Assembly (NCBI RefSeq): GCF_013423485.1
Contig: NZ_JABFFR010000035.1
Span: 62,001 to 126,000, forward strand
DNA from: Azospirillum oleiclasticum
GTDB taxonomy: Bacteria > Pseudomonadota > Alphaproteobacteria > Azospirillales > Azospirillaceae
DNA: 64,000 bases
Reading direction: 5' to 3'
The notes beneath the pieces are model-generated. The model was given only the letters and a program-made list of their open reading frames with translations. It was not told where the DNA came from and ran no database searches. Made by a program: the position numbers and the translations under genes. Of the stretch, positions 16,148 to 23,784 are shown one piece after another (within the stretch, counting starts at the first letter, position 1; the number at the start of each line of letters is the position of its first letter).

Positions 16148-17766
16148 CCGCGCTGTCGGTCCAGGCGTTGGCCGGGCGGCTGGTGGATGGCTGGCCACGG
16201 CGCGACTGGGCGCTGCTCGACGTGCGGGAGGCTGGGGAGGCCGACGCCGGGCACATCCCCGGCGCCACCGCCCTGCCGCGGCGCCAGATCGAGGCGCGCG
16301 CCGCCGACCTGCTCCCCACCCGTTCCGTCGGGATCGTGCTCTACGACGGCGATGACGGGCGGGCGGATCTGGCGGCGGAAACGCTGCGTGCGCTGGGCTA
16401 TGCCGATGTCCGTCGGCTGGCGGGCGGAATCACCGCGTGGCGCGCAGCCGGCCACCCGGTCGCGACCGGCTCCAACGTGCCGAGCAAGGCCTTCGGCGAG
16501 CGGGTCCTGGCCGAGGAGGGCATTCCCTACACCACCGCCGACCGACTGCGCGCGCGCATGGCGGCCGGCGAGCGCATCGTGATCTGCGACGTGCGCACGC
16601 CGGAGGAGCACCGGCAGGGCTGCATCCCCGGCGGCCACAGTGCCCCCAGCTTCGACATCGCGCTGCACGCGGAGGAGCTGGCCCGGCGCTACGACGCCGT
16701 GGTGGTCAACTGCGCCGGACGCACGCGCAGCATCATCGGCACGGCCACGCTGCGCCGCCTTGGCTTCGGCCCGGTGGAAGCGCTGGAGAACGGCACCATG
16801 GGCTGGCGCCTCGCCGGCCACGCGCTGGAGACGGGGGCCGACCGGGTGCTGCCGCCGGCCGGCGCGGATTCCGTCACGCAGGTCGTCGCCGTTGCCCGCC
16901 GTCTGGCGGAGGAGGCCGGCGTGCGCGCCGTCGATCCGGCCGACCTGCGCGCGCTGCTCGCCGACCGCGACCGCGCGTTCATGTACGCGTTCGACGTGCG
17001 CCCGCTGGACGCGTACAGGCGGGGGCACATCACCGGCAGCGTGGCGCTGCCGGGCGGCCAGGCGGTGCAGCGCACCGACGTTTTCGTCGCCGTGCCTGGC
17101 GCCCCGGTCGTCTTCATCGACGAGGGCGACGCGCGGGCGTGGCTGACCGCCTGGTGGTTTGTCCGGATGGGCTTCGCGCGGGTGTCGGTGCTGGCCGGCG
17201 GGCTGCCGGCCTGGACGGCGGCGGGCTTGCCGCTGGAGACCGGGCGCGGGCGCACACCGTCGCCGCTGCTGTGCGAGGCGCGCATCGCCGTGCCGCAGAT
17301 CGGCGCCGACGCGCTGGCCGTCCTGTTGCGGGACCGGCTGGCGCCCGTCCTGTTGGATGTGGGCACCAGCCGGCACTACGCCGAGGCGCATCTGCCGGGC
17401 GCGCGCTGGATACCGCGCGGCTGGCTGGAAGCGCGCGCGAGCGGAATCGGGCCGGACGATACGCCGCTGGTGGTGACCGCGCGCGACCCCGATCAGGCGC
17501 TGCTGGCCGCCGCCACGCTGCGGCAGCGGGGCTTCCGCAACGCGACCGCGCTGCGCGAGGGGACCGCCGCCTGGGCCGATGGCGGCCACCCGGTGGAGCA
17601 TGGCCTTCCCGCCGGCATGGACGACGCCGGCGATGTGGTGGACCCGCCCTATCACAAGGGCGTCGAGGGCATGCGGGCCTATCTGGCCTGGGAGGTGGAG
17701 CTCGCCGCCGCCCACCGCGCCCCCGATCCAAGCGCCGGCGGAACGGCAACAGAGCAGGGCACGTGA
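16144..17766 (+). CDS. Four-domain rhodanese protein with a single catalytic cysteine
   Basis: A 540-residue cytoplasmic protein of four tandem rhodanese domains (about 1-107, 118-245, 260-370 and 380-505), each with the D-V-R/G-H-I-P-G entry and the G-G-x-x-A-W exit motif. At the persulfide loop, domain 2 has the nucleophile (VVVNCAGRTRS, Cys190). Domain 1 has Asp (LYDGDDGR), domain 3 Asp (FIDEGDAR) and domain 4 Ala (VTARDPDQ). A short C-terminal extension (PPYHKGVEGMRAYLAWEVEL) is shared with some bacterial multi-rhodaneses. It should carry sulfane sulfur on domain 2, with the others as scaffold or regulatory units. Its place between MaoC and HMGCS-like genes is unusual; a thiol-ester or sulfur role in the pathway is inferred only from position. 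Confidence 0.85.
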   Translation: MTALSVQALAGRLVDGWPRRDWALLDVREAGEADAGHIPGATALPRRQIEARAADLLPTRSVGIVLYDGDDGRADLAAETLRALGYADVRRLAGGITAWRAAGHPVATGSNVPSKAFGERVLAEEGIPYTTADRLRARMAAGERIVICDVRTPEEHRQGCIPGGHSAPSFDIALHAEELARRYDAVVVNCAGRTRSIIGTATLRRLGFGPVEALENGTMGWRLAGHALETGADRVLPPAGADSVTQVVAVARRLAEEAGVRAVDPADLRALLADRDRAFMYAFDVRPLDAYRRGHITGSVALPGGQAVQRTDVFVAVPGAPVVFIDEGDARAWLTAWWFVRMGFARVSVLAGGLPAWTAAGLPLETGRGRTPSPLLCEARIAVPQIGADALAVLLRDRLAPVLLDVGTSRHYAEAHLPGARWIPRGWLEARASGIGPDDTPLVVTARDPDQALLAAATLRQRGFRNATALREGTAAWADGGHPVEHGLPAGMDDAGDVVDPPYHKGVEGMRAYLAWEVELAAAHRAPDPSAGGTATEQGT

Positions 17767-17767
17767 C

Positions 17768-19234
17768 ATGATCGGCATCACCGCATATGGCGGGTACATA
17801 CCGCGTCTCCGCCTCAGCCGCCGCGCCGTGGTGGAGACGAACGGCTGGGCCGCCCCCGGACTGCGCAGCCAGGGCAAGGGCGAGCGCTCCATGTGCAACT
17901 GGGACGAGGACAGCGTGACCATGGCGGTGGAGGCCGCGCGCGACGCGCTGGGCGGGTCGCGGGGCCGCATCGGGGCGCTGCACCTCGCCTCCACCTCCTT
18001 GCCCTTCGCCGACCGGCAGAACGCCGGCATCGTGGTGGAGGCGCTGGATCTCGGACCGGAGATCGAGACGCTGGACGTCACCTCCTCCCAGCGCGCCGGC
18101 ACCTCCGGGCTGGTCGCAGCGCTGAAGGCGCTGCCGGCCGGCGGCGGAAGCACCCTGTTCGTCGCGTCGGAGAACCGGCGCAGCAAGGCCGCCGGCGGCC
18201 AGGAGCTGGCCTTCGGCGACGGCGCCGCCGCCCTGCTGCTGGGCACGGAGGGCGTGGTCGCGGAACTGCGGGCCAGCCATTCCACCGCCGTGGACTTCGT
18301 CGACCATTACCGCGGCCAGACCCGCGAGTTCGACTATGTGTGGGAGGAGCGCTGGATCCGGGACGAGGGCTACATGAAGCTGGTCCCATCAGCCGTCCGC
18401 CCGGCGCTGGAGGCGGCCGGCCTCGCCCCCGCGGACATCGATCACTTCATCCTGCCCAACCCCGGCGGCCGGGTCGGCCGTTCGATGGCGAAGGCGCTGG
18501 GCATTCCGGAACCCGCGGTGCGCGACACGCTGCACGCCACCTGCGGCGACACCGGAGCGGCCCACGCGCTGGTCATGCTGGTGGACGCGCTCGAGCGGGC
18601 GACGCCCGGCCAATGGATCCTGGTGGCCGGCTTCGGCCAGGGCTGCGACGCGCTGGTCTTCCGCACCACCGAAGCGCTGGCCGCGGCGCTGGCCGACGCG
18701 CCGCGCCCGCTCGGCATCCGCGGCCATCTGGCGCGCGGCAGGACCGAGACGAACTACGCCAAGTTCCTGGCCTTCAACGGCCTCGTCGAGCGCGACAAGG
18801 GCATGCGGGCGGAGCTGGACAACCAGACCGCCCTGACCCAGCTCTACCGCCGCCGCCGCATGCTGACCGGGCTGGTGGGCGGGCGCTGCACGGCCTGCGG
18901 CACCTGCCAGTTCCCGAAGACCAACGTCTGCGTGAACCCGGACTGCGGCGCCTTCCACACGCAGGAGGACCACCGCTTCGCCGACAGCGCCGCGCGCATC
19001 CTCACCTGGTCGGCCGACCACCTGACCTACTCCCCCGATCCGCCGGCCCATTACGGGATGGTGGAGTTCGCGGAGGGCGGCCGGTTCCTGGCGAACTTCA
19101 CCGATGTGGAGCCCGGCAGCGTCGCCGTGGGCATGCCCATGCGCATGATGTTCCGGGTGAAGGACTACGACGACAACCGCGGATTCAGGCGCTACTTCTG
19201 GAAAGCGACCCCCGCACCCACTGGGGAGGCATGA
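17768..19234 (+). CDS. HMG-CoA-synthase-like / DUF35 OB-fold fusion (copy A), catalytic Cys absent
   Basis: A 488-residue protein. Residues 1 to about 340 follow the thiolase-fold layout of archaeal HMG-CoA synthase (GITAYGGYIPRLRL, LHLASTSLPFADRQNA, ELAFGDGAAALLLG, ILVAGFGQGCDALVF). Residues from about 350 form a DUF35 unit: a Zn ribbon CTACGTCQFPKTNVCVNPDC (from Cys374) and an OB-fold ending FRVKDYDDNRGFRRYFWK. The nucleophile motif C-x-A-G-T reads SQRAGTS, so Cys is Gln108, and the later catalytic His region is FILPNPGG. It is thus probably a scaffold that docks the adjacent thiolase, as DUF35 proteins do in archaeal HMGCS, benzoylsuccinyl-CoA thiolase and steroid Ltp2 complexes. Partner genes are adjacent; a paralogue is at 44198-45679. 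Confidence 0.85.
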   Translation: MIGITAYGGYIPRLRLSRRAVVETNGWAAPGLRSQGKGERSMCNWDEDSVTMAVEAARDALGGSRGRIGALHLASTSLPFADRQNAGIVVEALDLGPEIETLDVTSSQRAGTSGLVAALKALPAGGGSTLFVASENRRSKAAGGQELAFGDGAAALLLGTEGVVAELRASHSTAVDFVDHYRGQTREFDYVWEERWIRDEGYMKLVPSAVRPALEAAGLAPADIDHFILPNPGGRVGRSMAKALGIPEPAVRDTLHATCGDTGAAHALVMLVDALERATPGQWILVAGFGQGCDALVFRTTEALAAALADAPRPLGIRGHLARGRTETNYAKFLAFNGLVERDKGMRAELDNQTALTQLYRRRRMLTGLVGGRCTACGTCQFPKTNVCVNPDCGAFHTQEDHRFADSAARILTWSADHLTYSPDPPAHYGMVEFAEGGRFLANFTDVEPGSVAVGMPMRMMFRVKDYDDNRGFRRYFWKATPAPTGEA

Positions 19235-19236
19235 GC

Positions 19237-20439
19237 ATGGCCAGCGGAATCAGGGATCGCGTCGCCATCGTCGGCATGGGCTGCTCCAAGTTCGGGGAAC
19301 GGTGGGACGCCGACGCCGACGACCTGATGGTCGAGGCGTACACCGAATGCCTGCGTGATTCGGGTCTGGAAACCAAGGACATCGAGGCGGCGTGGCTCGC
19401 CACCGCCATCGAGGAGATCCACGTGGGCAAGGGCGGCATCCCGCTCGCCTTCGGCCTGCGGCTCCCCTACATCCCGGTGACGCGGGTTGAGAATTTCTGC
19501 GCCAGCGGGTCGGAAGCGCTGCGCGGGGCGGTGTACGCGGTCGCCGCCGGGGCCTGCGACATCGCGCTGGCGCTGGGGGTGGAGAAGCTGAAGGACACCG
19601 GCTACGGCGGGCTTCCGCAGCGCAGCCGCGGTGCGCTGAACTCCATGTGGTGGGCCAACTACTCGGCCCCGGGATCCTTCGCCCAGCTCGCCGCCGCTTA
19701 CCGCGCCAAGCACGGCATCGCGCCGGAGGATCTGAAGCGCGCCATGGCGCACGTGTCGATCAAGAGCCACGACAACGGTGCCAAGAACCCCAAGGCCCAT
19801 CTGCGCAAGCCGATCACGCTCGACACCGTGCTCCAGGCCCCGATGGTGGCCGAGCCGCTGGGGCTGTTCGACTGCTGCGGGGTCAGCGACGGGGCGGCCT
19901 GCGCCATCGTCACCACGCCGGAGATCGCCCGCGGCATGGGCCGCAAGGACTTCATCACCGTGAAGGCGATGCAGCTCTCCGTCTCCAACGGGGTGGAGGC
20001 CGGTCACAACTCCTGGGACGGCAGCTATTTCAAGACCGCCCGGATCGCCAGCAGCCGCGCCTACAAGGAGGCGGGCATCACCGACCCGCGGTCGCAGATC
20101 AGCCTGGCGGAGGTGCACGACTGCTTCTCCATCACCGAGCTGGTGACCATGGAGGACCTGCACCTCTCGCCCGAAGGCGGGGCGGTGACCGACGTGCTGG
20201 ACGGCTTCTTCGATTCCACCGGCGGGCTGCCCTGCCAGATCGATGGCGGGCTGAAATGCTTCGGGCACCCGATCGGCGCGTCGGGCCTGCGCATGCTGTA
20301 CGAGCTGTACCTCCAGCTCCAAGGCCGCGCCGGTCCCCGGCAGGTGGCCGACCCCGTCTTCGGCCTGACCCACAATCTGGGCGGCGCGCCGCACCAGAAC
20401 GTGTGCAGCGTGGTCGTGGTCGGCCGGCACGACGCGTGA
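19237..20439 (+). CDS. SCP-x/Ltp2-type thiolase (copy A)
   Basis: A 400-residue thiolase-superfamily protein. It has the active-site Cys in VENFCASGSEALRG (Cys88), EVHDCFSITELVTMEDL and the conserved GGLKCFGHPIGASGLRM. It ends in HNLGGAPHQNVCSV rather than the C-x-G-G-G of classic degradative thiolases. This pattern is that of lipid-transfer-protein thiolases and retro-aldolases (SCP-x, Ltp2, BbsB), which need a DUF35 partner. That partner is fused to the HMGCS-like protein directly upstream. It probably cleaves a 3-oxoacyl-CoA or a 3-hydroxy (aldol) CoA ester. ATG 19237 is chosen for its spacing to GGGGAGG; an in-frame ATG at 19231 is too close to that box. Confidence 0.88.
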   Translation: MASGIRDRVAIVGMGCSKFGERWDADADDLMVEAYTECLRDSGLETKDIEAAWLATAIEEIHVGKGGIPLAFGLRLPYIPVTRVENFCASGSEALRGAVYAVAAGACDIALALGVEKLKDTGYGGLPQRSRGALNSMWWANYSAPGSFAQLAAAYRAKHGIAPEDLKRAMAHVSIKSHDNGAKNPKAHLRKPITLDTVLQAPMVAEPLGLFDCCGVSDGAACAIVTTPEIARGMGRKDFITVKAMQLSVSNGVEAGHNSWDGSYFKTARIASSRAYKEAGITDPRSQISLAEVHDCFSITELVTMEDLHLSPEGGAVTDVLDGFFDSTGGLPCQIDGGLKCFGHPIGASGLRMLYELYLQLQGRAGPRQVADPVFGLTHNLGGAPHQNVCSVVVVGRHDA

Positions 20440-20444
20440 CCGCC

Positions 20445-20490
20445 GCCCGGCCCGTACGTTCCCGGCGACGGGGGCGTACGGGTGGCGGGC
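20445..20490. terminator. Convergent hairpin between thiolase and MocR genes
   Basis: CCCGTACG (20451-20458) pairs with CGTACGGG (20475-20482), and outer GCCCG pairs with CGGGC, in the 52-bp gap between convergent genes. It is GC-rich without a T tract. Confidence 0.55.
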
Positions 20491-20491
20491 G

Positions 20492-21889
20492 TCAGATCAC
20501 CGGCGTCTTCGGGTAGGGCCGGGCGGCCAGCAGGCCGGCCAGGGTGGTCAGGCCCCGGCGCAGCACCTCCTGGCTGGTGCTGGGGTTGAGGGAGACGCGC
20601 ACGGCGTGCACCGGCCGGTCGCGGTCCACCGTGAAGTTCACCGCGGAGGCCAGCACCAGCCCCTCCCGCTCCGCCGCCGGCACGAACTCGTCCACCGACC
20701 AGTGCGCGGGCAGGGTCAGCCACAGGAAGAAGGCCGCCGGGTTGGACCGCATCGGCACACCGGGCAGCAGGGAGCGGGCCAGCGCATGGCGCTGCTCCAT
20801 CTCCTCCAGATAGCGCCGGGCGATGTCGTCGGCCCAGCCGTTGCTCATCATCAGCGCCATCACCTCCGCCACCACCGGTGATTCCGACAGCGCCATGGTG
20901 TGGTAGGTGGCGGCCAGCCGCTCGAACAGATGCGGCGGCACCGCGATGTAGCCCAGCCGCAGCAGCGGGCTGATGCTCTTCGACACGCTGGTGATGTAGC
21001 AGGTTCGCTCCGGCGCCAGGGCCGCCAGCGGCTCCGGCAGGGCGGTGGAGGCGCTGGCCACCGCGTCGTCCTCGACCAGGATGAGGTCGAGACGGCGGGC
21101 GACCGCCACGATCTGCCGCTGCCGCTCCGCCGGCATGGTGATGCCGGTGGGGTTGTGCAGCCGGCTCTGGAGATAGACCACCCGCGCGCCGGTGGCGCGG
21201 CACGCCTCCTCCAGCGCGTCGGGCAGCATCCCGTCGTCGTCCATCGCCACGCCCTGGAGCCTGATCCCGTGCAGCGTCGCCAGCGACCGCGTTCCGGAAT
21301 AGGTCACCCGCTCCGTCAGCAGGATGTCGCCGGGCCCGACGAAGGTCAGCATCGCCACGGCGATGGCCTGCTGCGCCCCGCCGCACACCAGCACGTTCTC
21401 CGGCCCGACGTTCAGGCCCGAGCGGCGGATCCAGGCGGCGCCCGCGGTGCGGTGGCTCATGAAGCCGGCACCCGGCGGGTATTTGTGGAGCGGCAGCAGC
21501 GCCGACCGCTCGCCGACCTGCATTAAGGCCTTCGCCAGCAGGTCGGACAGCCCCTCCACCGGCGACCGGAAGCAGGCGAAATCGACCGCCCGCGGCGTCT
21601 TGTCGGCGTTGGCGGCTTCCGCCGCGGCAGGCCGGCGCACGCCCTCCACGAAGGTGCCGCGCCCCACCTCGCCGCTGACCAGCCGGCGCTTCTTGACCAG
21701 CGCGTAGGCGCGGCTGACCGTGCCGACGGTGACGCCCAGCCGGTCGGCCAGATCGCGCTGCGGCGGAAGCTGCGCGCCCGGCGCCAGCTCGCCGCTGTCG
21801 ATGGCCTTGGCGATGGCGGCGGCCACCGCGAGGTAGCGGGGGCCGTCGATCCGGGTGATGTCGGGGACCCACATCGTCTCAGTGGTCAT
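20492..21889 (-). CDS. MocR-family regulator (GntR HTH fused to class I aminotransferase domain)
   Basis: A 465-residue protein. It carries an N-terminal winged helix (GPRYLAVAAAIAKAIDSGELAPGAQLPPQRDLADRLGVTVGTVSRAYALVKKRRLV, GntR type) and then a fold-type I PLP domain with LVCGGAQQAIAVAMLTF, RVVYLQSRLHNPTG, VEDDAVAS and CYITSVSKSISPLLRLGY; the Lys of SVSKS is the PLP Schiff-base Lys. MocR proteins sense an amine or PLP-linked effector. ATG 21889 starts just before the HTH; the frame upstream is non-homologous. It faces the acyl-CoA ligase gene across a 241-bp promoter gap, so it probably controls that operon and itself. Confidence 0.9.
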   Translation of the reverse strand: MTTETMWVPDITRIDGPRYLAVAAAIAKAIDSGELAPGAQLPPQRDLADRLGVTVGTVSRAYALVKKRRLVSGEVGRGTFVEGVRRPAAAEAANADKTPRAVDFACFRSPVEGLSDLLAKALMQVGERSALLPLHKYPPGAGFMSHRTAGAAWIRRSGLNVGPENVLVCGGAQQAIAVAMLTFVGPGDILLTERVTYSGTRSLATLHGIRLQGVAMDDDGMLPDALEEACRATGARVVYLQSRLHNPTGITMPAERQRQIVAVARRLDLILVEDDAVASASTALPEPLAALAPERTCYITSVSKSISPLLRLGYIAVPPHLFERLAATYHTMALSESPVVAEVMALMMSNGWADDIARRYLEEMEQRHALARSLLPGVPMRSNPAAFFLWLTLPAHWSVDEFVPAAEREGLVLASAVNFTVDRDRPVHAVRVSLNPSTSQEVLRRGLTTLAGLLAARPYPKTPVI

Positions 21890-22130
21890 GGTCACCTTCT
21901 GCGGGATTGCACCGATGCGATTGCGGACATTGACAGGTAGATTGTATCGGAAAATAATAGCACAAGATCGGCTGTCCGTTGAAGCACCAAGCCGGATTAG
22001 GTGACCGCCCCGATCAGCCCGGCGGCAGCTTCCCCGCCGCCGGCCCGGACCAATCGCCGGTTTCCCGGCAGGAAACCCGCGGTGACCGGCGAAAGACAAT
22101 ACAGCACAACATCCTAGGGAGGTCCAGGCG
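21890..22130. promoter_or_regulatory. Divergent promoter gap of MocR and acyl-CoA ligase genes
   Basis: 241 bp. It contains GATGCGATTG at 21914-21923, identical to the core of the palindrome at 14463-14487, an AT-rich stretch (GTATCGGAAAATAATAGCAC, near 21945-21965) suitable for a promoter, and the AGGGAGG ribosome binding site of the ligase at 22116-22122. Direct repeats of ATTGC around 21905-21925 would suit a MocR operator. Confidence 0.45.
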
Positions 22131-23768
22131 GTGAACGAGTTTGTCGGGAAGACCTACGCGCAGAGCCTGGAGTTGCTGGCGGAGCGCTACGGCCCCCGCG
22201 AGGCGCTGGTGTTCCGCGACCGGCGATTCACCTTCCGCGACCTGAAGGAATTGGCCGACCGTGCGTCGGTGCGCTTCGCGGCCCTCGGCCTGCGGCCCGG
22301 CGACAAGATCGCGCTGTGGCTGCCCAACCGGCCGGAACACATCGTCTATTGGCTGGGCGCCTCGCAGATGGGGCTGGTCACGGTGATGCTGAACACGCGG
22401 CTGAAGCAGCCGGAGATGGCCTACCAGCTCGCCCAGTCCGACAGCCGCGCCGTGCTGGTGCCGGGCCCCGACGGGCACCGCGACTTCCTGGCCGATCTCG
22501 GCGCCCTCTGTCCCTGGCTGTCCGATCGGACGGCGGGAACGAGCGAGTCGCTTCCGGAATTGCGCCATGTCCTCTGCTGCGACCCGCCGGGCGACGGCTA
22601 TCCCGGCGCCACCGACTGGTCGGCACCGCTGCCGGAGGGCCTGCTGGTGCCGCCGATGGAGACGGACCCCGACCGGCCGGCCCTGATCGCCTACAGCTCC
22701 GGCACCACGGCGCTGCCGAAGGGGGCGATGATCACCCATTGCCTGTGGCGCAAGGGGTGGGACATCGGCATTCCCATCGACCTCGGCCCGGACGACTGCC
22801 TCTACATGTCGATCCCGCTCTTCGGGTCGATGGCGACGATGAACGGCGTCAACCAGTTCTGGGTCCGCGGCGGCCGTGTGGTGCTGGGCGAGCAGTTCGA
22901 GCCGCGCGACTTCCTGGACACCGTGCAGCGGGAGCGCTGCACCGCGGCGCATCTGCTGCCGCCGATGATCCACCAGATCTGCGCGTTGCCGGACCTCGAC
23001 CGCTACGACCTCTCCTCCCTGCGCATCGCCTTCGTGCTGAGCGCCGACCGCGGCGTGCTCGACCTCGTGGCGACGCGGATGGGGGTGCCGGGGGTGATGA
23101 CCGGCTACGGGATGACCGAGACGACCACTGTCGTCTCCCGCAACCGCTGGGACGATCCGCAGGAGGCGCGCTTCACCACCCAGGGCCGTCCCATGCCGGG
23201 GGTGGAACTGCGCGTGGTCGATCCCGTCAGCTACGAGACGCTGCCGGCCGGCCAGTCCGGTGAAATCTGGGTGCGAGGCTATTGCGTCATGGCCGGCTAT
23301 TACAAGAAGCCGGAGGAGACGGCGCGCGTGATGCACGGCGACGGCTGGTTCCGCACCGGCGATCTCGGCGCCTTCACCGAGGACGGGCGGCTGGTCTTCA
23401 AGGGGCGACTGGGCGACGGCTACAAGACCCGCGGCTTCAACGTGTCGCCGTCGGAGATCGAAATGGCGCTCGCCCGCCACCCGGCAGTGGCGGAGACGGC
23501 TGTCGTCGGCATTCCCGACAGCGACCAGGGCGACATCGGCATCGCCTATGTGATCCGCAGCGAGGGCGCAGACGCCGACGAGGCGGAGCTGGTCGCCTTC
23601 CTGCGCACGCAGCTCGCCTCCTACAAGATCCCCCGCCACGTCTTCTTCGTGGACGAGCTTCCCCTCACCGCCGGCACCGGCAAGGTGCAGAAGTTCCGCC
23701 TGCGCGAGGACGCCCGGCGGCGCCTCGGCCGCGACCCGGCGGGGCCGGATGTCGGCTCGTCGCTGTAG
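22131..23768 (+). CDS. AMP-dependent acyl-CoA synthetase/ligase
   Basis: A 545-residue ANL-superfamily adenylate-forming enzyme. Motifs: P-loop AYSSGTTALPKGAMITH, GYGMTETTTVVSRN, GWFRTGDLGAFTEDGRLVFKGR, and the catalytic Lys of GTGKVQKFRLRE. It activates a carboxylic acid to its CoA thioester, the entry step of the downstream dehydrogenase genes. The GTG start has AGGGAGG eight bases before it. The RibBA-like gene begins 17 bp after its stop and both are co-transcribed. The specificity pocket does not reveal the substrate by eye; a medium-chain, branched or cyclic acid would suit the neighbours. Confidence 0.92.
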   Translation: MNEFVGKTYAQSLELLAERYGPREALVFRDRRFTFRDLKELADRASVRFAALGLRPGDKIALWLPNRPEHIVYWLGASQMGLVTVMLNTRLKQPEMAYQLAQSDSRAVLVPGPDGHRDFLADLGALCPWLSDRTAGTSESLPELRHVLCCDPPGDGYPGATDWSAPLPEGLLVPPMETDPDRPALIAYSSGTTALPKGAMITHCLWRKGWDIGIPIDLGPDDCLYMSIPLFGSMATMNGVNQFWVRGGRVVLGEQFEPRDFLDTVQRERCTAAHLLPPMIHQICALPDLDRYDLSSLRIAFVLSADRGVLDLVATRMGVPGVMTGYGMTETTTVVSRNRWDDPQEARFTTQGRPMPGVELRVVDPVSYETLPAGQSGEIWVRGYCVMAGYYKKPEETARVMHGDGWFRTGDLGAFTEDGRLVFKGRLGDGYKTRGFNVSPSEIEMALARHPAVAETAVVGIPDSDQGDIGIAYVIRSEGADADEAELVAFLRTQLASYKIPRHVFFVDELPLTAGTGKVQKFRLREDARRRLGRDPAGPDVGSSL

Positions 23769-23784
23769 CAGGAGGTGTTTCCCC

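Noticed and set aside
17893..19236. Large N-terminal extension of thiolase copy A
   Set aside because: This part is an out-of-frame reading of the HMGCS-like gene; GGGGAGG and ATG 19237 mark the true start.
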